64,000 nucleotides of DNA from contig NZ_CP117880.1 of assembly GCF_028736175.1 (NCBI RefSeq), positions 1,984,001 through 2,048,000 of the forward strand, read 5' to 3'. Position numbers and translations under genes: made by a program. The notes under the pieces are model-generated. The model was not told the DNA's origin. It searched no databases and worked only from the letters and a program-made list of their open reading frames with translations. This DNA is from Sphingobacterium oryzagri (GTDB lineage Bacteria > Bacteroidota > Bacteroidia > Sphingobacteriales > Sphingobacteriaceae). Positions 35,510 to 45,900 of the stretch are shown here, piece after piece; the first letter of the stretch is position 1; the number at the start of each line of letters is the position of its first letter.

Positions 35510-38146
35510 ATGGTAACAAGAAATTTTTATAAGTGCTTTATTTCTTCACCTGGGGATTGTTCTAGTGAACGATCAACATGCTTAAAGGTAATAAACGACT
35601 TAAATAATACTATCGGGAAAATACTAGATGTCAACCTAGAGACATTTATGTGGGAAAGCGATGTACTTCCTGATATGGGTAGAAATGGTCAAGAAATAAT
35701 AGATGATTATATTCAACAATCTGAATATGATGTTTTTATTGGAATAATGAAAAATAGATTTGGGCATCCAACTAAAAGGGCAGGTAGTGGAACTGAGCAT
35801 GAGTTCAATGATGCACTACAAAGAAAGAAAGATTCCAAACTACCTAAAATATTATTTTTCTTTGGAAAAGATGAAATAGATATTGACGATCCTGATATTA
35901 CTAATATTATTGCACAAAGGCAAAAAGTTAAAGAATTCAAGTCTAAAATAGGTGGAAATGGCCTTTACATAGATTTTACTGATATAAGTAGGTTTGAAGT
36001 GCTTTTGGAAGAGAAACTAACTTTGTTTATTAAAGAAATTACGCAAGTAGTGGATTCTAAAAAGAAACTTCAAGAAAATGACGTAATTCTTGGAAAATTA
36101 AAATCAGATTTAGAGAACTCATTAAAAGTATATAACGAGATATCACCAGTTTGGATAGAGCCAATTATTAGTTCTAAACAGGAAATTCCTAATAACCCAA
36201 CCAAGAATCAGGAAAATCGAATTCCAATTAAGGATATTATTAGGAAACCGATTAATTTGATAATTAAGGCTCCAAGTGAATTTGGATTAACTTCGTTAGC
36301 GCATCATCTAAAATTAGAAGCTTGGAAAGAAGGTAAATTATTTCTATATATTGATGCTAAATCCACAAAAAAACATAAAATCGTAAAAGATATTATACAG
36401 GTTGCGAAATCAAGTTATGATAAAGAAGTAAATGAGATTGACTGTATAATATTGGATTCCGTTTATTTGGAAGAGAACGGGGTTATGGCTATGATTAAAA
36501 ATTTATGTGATAATTATACTTGTCCAATTATAATACTAAATACGACTGATAATAAGTTCTTTACTAAAAGTACTGAGGATGAAAAAGTGGAAATTAGGAG
36601 GCATTTTGATCAATATTATCTTTTACCATTACCAAAAAATGAAATTAGGAAAATTGTTGTGTCATATAGTAAGACAAAACAATTTTATGAAGATTGTGAC
36701 GATATACTTACAAAAATAACTAGCGACCTTGAATCCCTTAACATGCACCGTACTCCTAAAAATTGTATTTCAATTTTGCGCGCTGCATCAAAAATCGGCT
36801 CAGAGCATAATGCTATTAATAGAACAAAGTTGCTTGAAACTATCTTATCATCAATATTCGATGATTACGAAATCCCCACATATTATGATAAAAAACCAGA
36901 TCAGAAAGACTGTAGTTTTATAATAGGTTATTTTTGTGAAAAATTAGTAAATAATAATAGATTTGAGTTTACTGAGAGTTATTTCAAGGATGAACTCAGT
37001 GCATTTTGTAAAATTTCACTTATAGATGTGAATATTAATTACCTTTTTAATATTCTCGTTGATAATTCAGTATTATGTAAGAATAATGAGATGTTATTTT
37101 ACTTTAAAAGTTCTTATTGGGTGTTCTATTTCATTGCTCAGCGGATGAATTTGAACAAAGAATTTCTAGAATTTGTCTATTCAAACAAAAAGTATATTGA
37201 TTATCCTGAAATAATGGAATTCTATACTGGTATTGATAGGAATAAATATGATGCATTAGAAGTGTTAAATAAAGATATAATTGAAACACTACAGGCTGTT
37301 CGAACTAAGGTGAATTTGCCAGAAAGAATTAATCCTTACGTTCATATTTCATGGAACCCAGATATGGAAGTAATTAAAAAAGAGCAGACGAAAATTAGCG
37401 AAAACGTAATTTCGTCAGGCCTTCCAGACGAAATTAAAGATAAGTATGATGATAAACATTACAACCAAATTCGGCCATATCATCAAGTGATAAATTCTGT
37501 AATACGGGATTATTCATTTCAGGTACTCATGCAGCAGATATCAGCTAGTTCAACAGCTTTAAGAAATAGCGATTTTGTTGAAATTTCTAAAAGGAAGGAA
37601 CTGTTAGATAGCCTCTTTGAGGCGTGGAATGAGTTTAACAAACTTTTGATTATCTTAATTCCACTTCTTGCCGAAAAAGGTAATGTTGCTTTTGATGGAA
37701 CGGCATTTTATTTAGATGAAGATGATTTTGATATTCCAGATATTGAACAAAAAAAATTAGCTGTTTTATTAGCGGTGCCGACTAATATTGTTAAATTTTT
37801 TAAGAAAGATTTATTTTCACTAAAAATGGGACCTTTACTAATTGAAAAAGCCAAAACAACTGGAAATTCCTTGATTAAACATGAAATAATGCTAATGTTG
37901 GTCGCTGAACGACCTAAAGATTGGAATTTGACTATTGACCAATATATAATATCATTAGATAAAAACTCGTTTTATCTATCTGATATTTTAAGAGTATTGC
38001 AATATAACAAGGCGTTTCAAAATACTGAGGTAGAGGACCTTCGGAAAATTGATTTCTTGTTGAATAAATGCTTAGCTAAGCATGTTTACAAAAAAGACAA
38101 TCCGGATATGGGTTTAATAAACAGAGCTCGGAAAGAAATAAAATAG
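35510..38146 (+). CDS. DUF4062 domain fused to a STAND-like NTPase region
   Basis: 878-residue cytoplasmic protein. Residues 1 to about 180 are a DUF4062 domain (NFYKCFISSPGDCSSERSTC, WESDVLPDMG, GSGTEHEFNDAL). Around 235-560 comes a region with the shape of a STAND NTPase: a P-loop position reading IKAPSEFGLTSLAHHL (about 250-265) without the GK[ST] core, a Walker B-like IDCIILDSVYLEENG, and a winged-helix-like FKSSYWVFYFIAQRM. The C-terminal 300 residues are helical without recognised repeats. Such architectures occur in NLR-like antiphage proteins. Codon use is strongly AT-rich, unlike hsdR. It is the last gene before the right repeat. Function unknown. Confidence 0.75.
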   Translation: MVTRNFYKCFISSPGDCSSERSTCLKVINDLNNTIGKILDVNLETFMWESDVLPDMGRNGQEIIDDYIQQSEYDVFIGIMKNRFGHPTKRAGSGTEHEFNDALQRKKDSKLPKILFFFGKDEIDIDDPDITNIIAQRQKVKEFKSKIGGNGLYIDFTDISRFEVLLEEKLTLFIKEITQVVDSKKKLQENDVILGKLKSDLENSLKVYNEISPVWIEPIISSKQEIPNNPTKNQENRIPIKDIIRKPINLIIKAPSEFGLTSLAHHLKLEAWKEGKLFLYIDAKSTKKHKIVKDIIQVAKSSYDKEVNEIDCIILDSVYLEENGVMAMIKNLCDNYTCPIIILNTTDNKFFTKSTEDEKVEIRRHFDQYYLLPLPKNEIRKIVVSYSKTKQFYEDCDDILTKITSDLESLNMHRTPKNCISILRAASKIGSEHNAINRTKLLETILSSIFDDYEIPTYYDKKPDQKDCSFIIGYFCEKLVNNNRFEFTESYFKDELSAFCKISLIDVNINYLFNILVDNSVLCKNNEMLFYFKSSYWVFYFIAQRMNLNKEFLEFVYSNKKYIDYPEIMEFYTGIDRNKYDALEVLNKDIIETLQAVRTKVNLPERINPYVHISWNPDMEVIKKEQTKISENVISSGLPDEIKDKYDDKHYNQIRPYHQVINSVIRDYSFQVLMQQISASSTALRNSDFVEISKRKELLDSLFEAWNEFNKLLIILIPLLAEKGNVAFDGTAFYLDEDDFDIPDIEQKKLAVLLAVPTNIVKFFKKDLFSLKMGPLLIEKAKTTGNSLIKHEIMLMLVAERPKDWNLTIDQYIISLDKNSFYLSDILRVLQYNKAFQNTEVEDLRKIDFLLNKCLAKHVYKKDNPDMGLINRARKEIK

Positions 38147-38242
38147 AAGATTTAGACTGCAATAGATGCTCTTCAGTGTTGTTGCCCCTAATTTGTACTT
38201 TTTGTAAATTAATTCACTGAAAATAAGGGTATAACACTTTCA

Positions 38243-38315
38243 TGTATCGGCAAGTAGTTGCATATAGCTCGATAATAATAGATATTAGTGGATGTATATA
38301 AAGTATTGAAAATGA
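38243..38315. repeat. 73-bp direct repeat, right (attR-like)
   Basis: Counterpart of 24800-24872. It contains TGT ATC GGC AAG TAG, the codons for the MnmE tail C-I-G-K-stop, in DNA where no mnmE gene precedes it. Eleven differences from the left copy show it is old or came with a different mnmE allele. Confidence 0.88.
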
Positions 38316-38346
38316 AATGGTTTTGACGATTTGGTGTTTGTGATGC

Positions 38347-38365
38347 GGTAGACTTACCTGTTTTT
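38347..38365 (+). repeat. IS left terminal inverted repeat
   Basis: ggtagacttacctgttttt, 19 bp, exact reverse complement of 39537-39555. No target-site duplication is obvious at the two outer edges. Confidence 0.88.
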
Positions 38366-38404
38366 CAGACAAATTAAAAGTGTTAAATTAGTTTGTTATA
38401 TATT

Positions 38405-38671
38405 ATGAAAAAGAGCAAGTTTTCAGAACATCAAATCGTCAATATTCTCAAAGAATATGAGTCAGGCAAGGCAACCGAGGATATCTGTAGAGAACATGGT
38501 ATTTCCGCCTCGACTTTCTACCAATCGAAGCAAAAGTACGGAGGTATGGATGCACAACACCTTAAAGAGTTAAAAGCACTACAAGAAGAAAATGCTCGTC
38601 TAAAACGGATGTTTGCGGATTTGAGTTTGGATCACCGTATTCTAAAAGATATAATTGAAAAAAAGCTCTAA
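38405..38671 (+). CDS. IS3-family transposase OrfA
   Basis: HTH_Tnp_1 protein of 88 residues: SKFSEHQIVNILKEYESGKA, then DICREHGISASTFYQSKQKY, and a leucine-zipper-like end. The ATG at 38405 is chosen over a TTG four codons upstream. Near its end an A7 run at 38658-38664 lies where a -1 ribosomal frameshift would fuse OrfA to OrfB, since the orfB frame is open from 38659. Confidence 0.9.
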   Translation: MKKSKFSEHQIVNILKEYESGKATEDICREHGISASTFYQSKQKYGGMDAQHLKELKALQEENARLKRMFADLSLDHRILKDIIEKKL

Positions 38672-39490
38672 AGCTTTGTGAAGGTGAGGAGCTGGTCGAT
38701 GAGGCAATGAAAGAGCAACGGATCAGTATTCACAGAGCCTGTAAGATTGTTTGCATGAGTCGTAGCATGTATTATTACGTTCATAAAAAGAACGATCAAA
38801 CGGTTATTTCAAAGTTAATGGAACTTGCTGCTCGTTATCCTACCCGCGGGTTCCAGACCTATTATGGTAAGATACGTCTAGAAGGTCTTTTGTGGAAGAG
38901 AAAAAGGGTACTTCGAGTTTATAGAAATATCAATTTAAAGCTCAGAATCAAACGCAAACGCCGCATTCCGTCCAGGACTAAAGAGAAGCTCTTCGTTCCC
39001 GGATCAGTTAATGAAACTTGGTCGATTGATTTTATGAGCGACTCGCTGGCCAATGGCAGAAGGTTTAGGGTACTCAATGTCATCGATGATTGTAATCGTG
39101 AGTCATTGATAAATGAGGCATTCTATTTAATACCGGGGGTTAGACTGGTACAAAAAATAAAGGAATTGATCATGGATAGATCTACACCCAGGCGAATTAG
39201 AACAGACAACGGTCCTGAATTCCTATCAAAGGTCTTCACTGACTTCTGTACTGAAAACGGAATTGAACTGCAATATATACAACCTGGAAAGCCCGCTCAA
39301 AATGCTTACATCGAACGGCTGAATCGAACATTTAGAGAAGATGTTACTAGACGCATACCTGTTTGATTCGCTAACAGAAGTTAATGCTATTGCTTATGAG
39401 TGGCAGATTGATTACAATGAAAACCATCCACATACAGCCCTAAATGGACTAAGTCCGTGGTTATATGCTAAAGAACATTTAGTTTCTTAA
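38659..39490 (+). pseudogene. IS3-family transposase OrfB, frameshifted
   Basis: DDE integrase-core protein. The frame is open from the A7 slippery run, with an internal ATG at 38707. Catalytic segments are WSIDFMSDSL, RTDNGPEF and NAYIERLNRTFRED. After GAAGATGTT an extra A at 39346 sends the frame to a stop at 39364. Without that base it continues through LDAYLFDSLTEVNA and GLSPWLYAKEHL to TAA at 39488. The lost tail includes family-conserved sequence, so the transposase is likely dead. Confidence 0.85.
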
Positions 39491-39536
39491 TGCGTATTTT
39501 TAAATTTATTCAATGTTTGAAAAACGGGAAGGCTTC

Positions 39537-39555
39537 AAAAACAGGTAAGTCTACC
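39537..39555 (-). repeat. IS right terminal inverted repeat
   Basis: aaaaacaggtaagtctacc, exact reverse complement of the left end at 38347-38365. Confidence 0.88.
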
Positions 39556-39943
39556 AGTGAAGTGATCCGTTTGCCATAGCGTAGCAAACGTCTTTTGTCA
39601 CCGTACTACATCCACACTTCATATTTTTCACCATCAATATTTTTGTGACCTAATTGGGATTTCTTTGCACGTTTACACGATAACTTCATACGTTACTCCA
39701 AATTTAAGTTCTTGCTCATTTGCTATCGCAATTTTGATAAGCGTTTTCCTTACCAATATGGATGAAACTTGTTCCGCAGACGATGCTGTACCTATAAGGA
39801 TGACGCCGACTTTTGTTTACCACACTCCCGATTATAACCGAAATTTTTTAGCTTTGAATGTATGCGTTGGCAGGAAGATTGCAATGTCATCGGTATCCGA
39901 AATGCGGATAAATGATTGGGAAAACTAAGAAATACACACAAAA
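39556..39943. other. Region between IS and TPR gene, no supported gene
   Basis: 388 bp. A TTG-started frame of 87 codons (39665-39928) exists but has no domain, no ribosome binding site and an unlikely composition. A short hairpin gtttgc/gcaaac sits near 39588-39608. Probably holds the promoter of the TPR gene and old mnmE-downstream DNA. Confidence 0.5.
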
Positions 39944-42475
39944 ATGATACGCAAAGAGAGGATCGGCTATAATTACCTCAAACAACTTTTAACAGGCATC
40001 TCGTTAATTTTGTCGGTTACGGGATACGCACAGGAGGGGGAGAAGCAGCAAGCCGAGAAACGACAAACTGCTGAGCGATGGCATGAAACGCAACCAACGG
40101 TGATGGATTCCGTCGAAATCGTACGCGACTACCGTCCGATGCTGGCCGATGCGGTGAAAATACGCCGAAGTCCGGATATGAAAATTGATCGGAGCGCACT
40201 GGAGATCGAAGTGCGACAGGTGGCTGCAAGCATGTATTTTGCGCGAAATGAATTTAAAGAACCTTACCACAGTCCGTTACCAGAAAGGTATCCCGACGCT
40301 CCACGTAACAACATTGACAACAACCGGATTGGCGTCCTGGCATATCGCGCTGGCGAATATGAAAGAGCGACTTCCATTCTTAAGCAAGTAAAGCCCGCGG
40401 ATGCGTTTTATCAAGGCTCGATCATTGCTTTGGGGTATATTTCGATGAAAACCGGCGATAAGCAAAGCGCGCGAAATTCATTTTACAAAGCATCTCAGAT
40501 GAATTTTGATCAGGAATTGAAAATGGATGCCTTGTTTAACTACGCAAAGACGTTGTATAGTCTAGACTCGATTCAGGCGGCCGTAAAACCGCTTCAAGAA
40601 TACCTCGCGTTGAAATATCCAACACGCGACGCTGATGCAAAGCGTACGGAAACCGTAGAAACCCGATTGATCGATGTATTATCGGGCAGCAGTAATTTTC
40701 AGGCAGCGGTGTTTTTATTGGAATCCTTCAACAGTAGGGATCGTAAAGCCGACATCACCTACCAAAAGATAACCTATTACCGCGGTATGGAGTTTTATAA
40801 TGAACGCGCTTTTGAAAACAGCATATCAATGTTCATGCGATCAGAAAAGGTTCCTTTCGATGAAGAAATGGCGGCGTTAGCCACCTATTGGAAAGCCGAG
40901 GCTATGTATGAAGTACGCAAGTACGGCGAAGCGGTGGAAAATTTTTCCAAATTTCTTCGTTTGCCCGCTGCGCGAACCACGACCGTCTATAATTACGCCA
41001 ACTATGCACTAGCTTATGCGGCATTTCGCAGCAATAAATTTAGTGTGGCAGCCGAGTATTTCGAACGCTTTTTGGCAACGGAAGAAAGTTCGCTGGATAA
41101 GCGTATAGGGCACGACGTCATCGCTCGTTTAGGCGATTCGTACCTGTCTATGCGCAATTATAGTCGAGCCAACCAATACTACGATCAGCTTATCAACAGC
41201 AAAGCGCCTAATCAAGACTATGCGTTGTTTCAGCGCGGTATCATTCAGGGTTTGCAGGGCGACAATGAAGCCAAGCTCAACACACTGAGATCCGTCGTTG
41301 AAAAATTTCCGAGTTCGAACTATGCGGATCACGTAGCTTTTGAGATTCCGTATGTGTATTTTACAAGAGGCGAATACGATGCGGCCATCGCCGGACTACA
41401 AAAGATGATCGAAAAATATCCACGTAGCAGCTATGTGCCAAGGGCGTTGATGACCATTGGGCTCGTGCAGTATAACAAAGATGATTCTGATGCCGCGATG
41501 GCCACATTCCAAAAGGTAGTGAAAGATTATGCTACCACCGATGAAGCCGCGCAAGCCATGCTTTCTATTGAAAATATTTATTTGGACCGCGGCGATGCCG
41601 TAAGTTATATCGAGTTTGCCACGAGCAGCAATATTACAGAGCTGAGTGCTGCAGATCAGGATAAATTGGCATTTAAAGTAGGTCGCACTTTGTTTACCAG
41701 AGAACAATACGGTCCGGCTGTAGAGGCAATCAATGCTTACTTTGATAAATTTCCGAAACCGAAGCAAGAAAAATATGCGCGCTATATCCGCGGGGTAAGT
41801 TTGTACCATACAGGTCATCCGCAGGAAGCGCTGCACGATCTGAATATTATTTTGAATGACTGGACAAGTCCGTATACGGAGAATACGTTGTTGACCGTTG
41901 CTGCTTTGTACATAGACTTGAAGCAATACAACGAAGCTATCGTGCATCTTAAAAAGCTAGAGCTCAATGCCGATTATAAAAAGAACTATGGCTACGCCGT
42001 AACGAATTTGATGATTTGCTATTTTGAAATTGGCGACTTTGAGCAGATGAATAAATATGTCAAACTGATTAAGAGCTACGATAGGGCATCTGAAGCAGAA
42101 ATTGCTACCGCGCATTTGTATGTGGCAAAGGCCATGCTAAAAGACGGGAATATGAAGTCCGCCATGGATGAACTCAACTTGGCTGCGTTAAAAAGTCAGG
42201 CGGCAGTCAGTGCGGAAGCGAGATACCGTGTTGCTCAATTGCAGTATGATAATAAAGAGTATGATAAAGCGCAAAAATCAGCGTTTGATGTGATAGAAAA
42301 TATGAATGATCACGATTATTGGGTGGCTAAAAGCTTTATTCTGCTTGCAGATACGTATGCGCGTAAGGGGGATACACGTCAGGCCAAGAGTACATTGGAA
42401 AGCGTGATTGAAAATTACGCAGAAGATGATGATGTTATACCTTCAGCAACGGAACGTCTCAAGAAATTGAAATAG
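39944..42475 (+). CDS. Large tetratricopeptide-repeat protein, exported
   Basis: 843 residues with an N-terminal signal sequence (LLTGISLILSVTGYAQ, cleaved near YAQ), so periplasmic or surface associated. After a charged linker, many TPR/Sel1-like helical pairs follow from about 120 to the end, for example GVLAYRAGEYERATSILKQV, YFTRGEYDAAIAGLQKMIEK and AKSTLESVIENYAEDD. The pattern resembles the large TPR proteins of Bacteroidota that scaffold gliding, secretion or lipoprotein machinery. Transcribed alone and closed by a strong terminator. Partners are unknown. Confidence 0.88.
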   Translation: MIRKERIGYNYLKQLLTGISLILSVTGYAQEGEKQQAEKRQTAERWHETQPTVMDSVEIVRDYRPMLADAVKIRRSPDMKIDRSALEIEVRQVAASMYFARNEFKEPYHSPLPERYPDAPRNNIDNNRIGVLAYRAGEYERATSILKQVKPADAFYQGSIIALGYISMKTGDKQSARNSFYKASQMNFDQELKMDALFNYAKTLYSLDSIQAAVKPLQEYLALKYPTRDADAKRTETVETRLIDVLSGSSNFQAAVFLLESFNSRDRKADITYQKITYYRGMEFYNERAFENSISMFMRSEKVPFDEEMAALATYWKAEAMYEVRKYGEAVENFSKFLRLPAARTTTVYNYANYALAYAAFRSNKFSVAAEYFERFLATEESSLDKRIGHDVIARLGDSYLSMRNYSRANQYYDQLINSKAPNQDYALFQRGIIQGLQGDNEAKLNTLRSVVEKFPSSNYADHVAFEIPYVYFTRGEYDAAIAGLQKMIEKYPRSSYVPRALMTIGLVQYNKDDSDAAMATFQKVVKDYATTDEAAQAMLSIENIYLDRGDAVSYIEFATSSNITELSAADQDKLAFKVGRTLFTREQYGPAVEAINAYFDKFPKPKQEKYARYIRGVSLYHTGHPQEALHDLNIILNDWTSPYTENTLLTVAALYIDLKQYNEAIVHLKKLELNADYKKNYGYAVTNLMICYFEIGDFEQMNKYVKLIKSYDRASEAEIATAHLYVAKAMLKDGNMKSAMDELNLAALKSQAAVSAEARYRVAQLQYDNKEYDKAQKSAFDVIENMNDHDYWVAKSFILLADTYARKGDTRQAKSTLESVIENYAEDDDVIPSATERLKKLK

Positions 42476-42563
42476 CAACAGGAGCTTTTTAGTTACGACG
42501 CTGCCTATACGGCTCGAAACATGATCGTATCAGTTGCTAGTTTAGCGGTCATTTTTAGTACGC

Positions 42564-42604
42564 TTTAAATAGACTTGGCGATTTTTCTGCCAAGTTTATT
42601 TAAA
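42564..42604 (+). terminator. Terminator after the TPR gene
   Basis: Sixteen-bp stem tttaaatagacttggc / gccaagtttatttaaa with one G-T pair and a 9-nt loop; the 3' arm is T-rich. It begins 88 nt after the stop. Confidence 0.78.
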
Positions 42605-42942
42605 ACGTCAGTTCTTAAATGGAAGAATGTATCTGGGTTGTATCAGCGCTGACCAAGGCGTTTATTCGTACTACAGATTATCATGTAAATCAACATTAAA
42701 AAGCACTTTGTTTGTTGATTAACTGCCGCTGGCGGTGAATAAAATGCTGCAGGCTCATTCAGCCTGCTGTTTAAAAGGCTCTAATGGAATGTGCTGAAAC
42801 TAGCGAAATTTCTTTTATTACATATAAAGCAATCTTCTAACTCCTACAATAGGCTTTAACCCGATAACGCCGATGGCGCATAGTAGATTTGCGCCGTCAC
42901 CCGCCGTTGCCACTAATTGCTGTATCAGGTTTTTACAACGCA
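42605..42942. other. Gene-free stretch with two further hairpins
   Basis: 338 bp between the TPR gene and the convergent helicase gene. It contains gcaggct / agcctgc around cattc at 42749-42767 and a 9-bp stem gatggcgca / tgcgccgtc at 42872-42898 (one G-T pair), 44 nt past the helicase stop. Neither has a T run. No coding frame is convincing. Confidence 0.55.
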
Positions 42943-45900
42943 CTATTTCACTTCTGCTAGCCCAATTCTTCCCAAAACATTTGCAATCAATCCCTTTTTC
43001 TCCATATTGTTTAATACCGAATCTATAACAGCCTCCACTTGCGTTCCTACTTTTTGAAATCCAAATGCGCGAGCGACCAACCGTAATAATTCCATTTTGT
43101 CTAAGCTTAAGTTGGTCTGCAACAACTGCGTAACGACAAATTGAAGTTCTTCTGTAGAAATATCATAGATATCACGCTTTATCACACTGTTATCGCGATA
43201 GAAGTCCACCTGCTCCGGCTTCGTATTCTCCGCCCAAAAAAAGATGTCGTGTGCCTCTGTTTGCTTAATATTCGTTAGTTGATTGATCAGATCGTTAAGG
43301 TGTTGCTGTAGTTTAGCACCCGCCCGGGCAGTATTCCATAAGGCTTTAATTTTACGAAATAAAAGATTCTTGCTGATGGGCGATTCTTTTGCAATTATCT
43401 CCAACATCTGCCGCTGAATTTTGCTTCTGTTTTCAGCAAAATAAATACTTTCTGAGTTCGCGAATGGTACCGGATTAAGCCGCACCTCTTCATAGGCCTT
43501 CATGTTATCCTGCAATAGATTGTCTTTGATCACGACGATATTGCTTACCGCATCCCGCACGGGCGCGATCTCCACATAATCGCTTTCTGCCGATATATTC
43601 TTATCATCCTGCAAGACGCGGTTGACAGCCTCTTTGACCTCCCGAATGATTTTTTCTTTGTTTTTGATCCAATCGATCGTCCAGATGCGAAATATATTCC
43701 AGCCTAGAACTTGCAATACGCCCGGCGCTAACAGTTCCCGATCATTGGTGGTGTGTATATTGAAGTAGTTTTCGCCATCCACTAAAATTCCAAGTACATA
43801 CTGATGCTCATTTTCAGGATGTAGAATGCCAATATCAATTTTATAGTTGGAGGTGCCAATGTGTGTAGAAACCTTTAAATCTTCCTTCTCTAGCGCGATA
43901 GCCAGCTGATGAACCAAACTTAATCGCCGTTCAGACGGTTGAGACGAATTGCCCAGGAAAATGCCTTTTTCTGCGAAATTTAAGAATTCTTTTAAGCCTT
44001 TTACGCCTTCCGATTTCGTCCTGTTGAGGTCTATTTGATCAGCTTTCAGGCTAGAGAAAATTTTCATTTCATACCGAGCTCTGGTCACCGCGACATTCAG
44101 TCGTCGCCATCCGCCGTCGCGATTCAGCGGACCGAAATTCATGGAAACTTTGCCTTCTTCATCTGGTCCGTAGCCGATCGAGAACAGGATAATATCGCGC
44201 TCATCGCCCTGAACATTTTCCAGGTTTTTAATAAATATAGGCTCCTCTTCCTGATTAGCCAGACCTTCTAACGCTGGTTGTTGCTGATACAGGTTTTGAA
44301 GCAAATCTTCGATCAAACTCTGCTGTGTCTGGCTAAAGGTGACAACGCCTATCGATTTTTTGTGATCTGAATTTAAATGTGCTGCAATATAATTGACGAT
44401 TGCTTGCGCTTCGTTTAAGTTCGTTCGCGTTTTTCCTTTATCATAAAAGCCATCTATATACCTAAAGGTTACTTTTCTGCTGCGATCATCAGGTGAAGGG
44501 AAAGTCAACAACTTGTTGTCGTAGAAATTCTTGTTACTAAAAGAAATCAAGCTTTCATGTTTGCTTCGGTAGTGACGTAGCAGGTAATTGGAAGGAATAG
44601 ACAGCGCCAGGCAGTCTTCCAAAATGCTCTCTAAATCTTCCAGGTCGTAATGGTCTTCATCCGATTTTTGTGAAGCAAAGAAACTTGTGGGCGGCATCTG
44701 TTTGGGATCACCGACGATAATGGCCTGTTTTGCTCTGGCTAATGCGCTAATCGCTTCTGAGGTTGGTAATTGAGACGCTTCGTCAAAGATGACCAAATCA
44801 AAATGATCTTCACTGACATCAAAATATTGCGCGACAGAAATGGGACTCATCAACATACACGGCTTTAAACGAGGAATTAAGGTCGGTATTTGATCAAATA
44901 GCTTGCGTAAAGACAAGCCGCGACCTTTACTGCGAATAGCTTTCTGCAAAATCCCAACTTCTGAACTTTGCGCCGCTTCCTGGCTAAAATTTGGAATCTT
45001 AGCACGAAGTTTCATGATCAATTGTTGCCGCGATAAGGTGGTAAATTCCGCATGCAATTTTTTGTATTGTTCAATATTCGAATTGTAGACATCAGCATCA
45101 AAGCTATGGAGCACGCTGCTATCATTCATGCGCTGTATGAAGTGATTCAGATGCATGATCTTTTCAAATTCAAACTGTAGATCATTGTGGTCAACTTTTC
45201 CGACTTGCATAAATGCCAAGAACCAATCCAATGTCAATTCTTGTCCTTTTCGTAAGTAAAAATTGTAATTAATCCAAAGTTCTAGCGTATCCATGTGGGA
45301 GAGGATGCCCTGAAGCTCTTCCTTTTTTGGAATGATCGGGGTGTACTCTTGTAACGCTAACGTCGCTTGCTGCAAAAGCTGCAAGGTAGCTATGATCTGG
45401 TTGATATTTTTGCTGATATTTTGAGCAATGATATTTTTTTCGATCCAGCGTTGCGGTTGGATTGATGGCACCTTTTGGAGTAGCAGATCAATATCTTTAA
45501 CGGTTTTTAAATCGTTGTTAATCCGCTGCACATCGATAGCATCTACTGTCGCATATTGATGACTTAGTCTCTCCATGCGCGAGAAAACAGATCGGGTAAG
45601 TTGTTGGTTGATATGCTCTATTTCTTCCAGATCGGTAAACAATTTGCTGATGACAACAGGGTCAGATAGCCGGTGTTTGGCATAGGCTTGCACTTTATTT
45701 TTAATTTTTCGCTGTTGCAACCATTTCGGCAAAAACCAGGTATTCATGGCGCGGTTCCATTGAAGCGATAGTGTGCTGACATCCAACTTGAATATGCTCC
45801 GGTTATACGCATTAAGTATAGAGGTTTCCAGTTCGCTCTTTTTACTATGCAGGTGTAGCCAGTCATGTAAAGATTTCTGTTGATCTTCCTGGTAATAAAA

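Larger units (their letters stand above)
24800..38315. mobile_element. Genomic (defence) island integrated at the mnmE 3' end
   Basis: A 13.5-kb segment bounded by the 73-bp repeats. It contains a broken XRE gene, a type I restriction operon with two extra genes, a toxin remnant and a DUF4062/STAND-like gene, and much of it is more AT-rich than the flanking core. Both repeats encode CIGK-stop in frame, the position used by SGI1-type elements in mnmE (trmE/thdF) of Enterobacteriaceae. No recombinase gene is visible inside, so it is either a remnant or moved in trans. From 24873 to 25153 I see no gene. Confidence 0.75.
38347..39555 (+). mobile_element. IS3-family insertion sequence (IS407-like), decayed
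   Basis: 1209-bp element with 19-bp perfect terminal inverted repeats, orfA and orfB in the -1 relation typical of the family. OrfB has a one-base insertion, so the element is probably inactive. It lies 31 bp to the right of the attR-like repeat, outside the island. OrfA sequence style (FSEHQIVNILKEYESGKAT) points to the IS407 group, from memory. Confidence 0.88.

Noticed and set aside
24800..38315. Integrase gene inside the mnmE island
   Set aside because: All long frames are accounted for by restriction or defence genes; none has tyrosine or serine recombinase motifs.
39340..39370. Programmed frameshift in OrfB as an alternative to mutation
   Set aside because: The site gttactag is not a slippery run, and the family frameshift site is the A7 run at 38658.
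39665..39928. 87-codon frame between the IS and the TPR gene
   Set aside because: TTG start without ribosome binding site, no recognisable domain, composition unlike neighbouring genes.
42872..42898. Intrinsic terminator for the giant helicase gene
   Set aside because: The 9-bp stem is present but no T run follows on the minus strand, so it is only noted as a hairpin.
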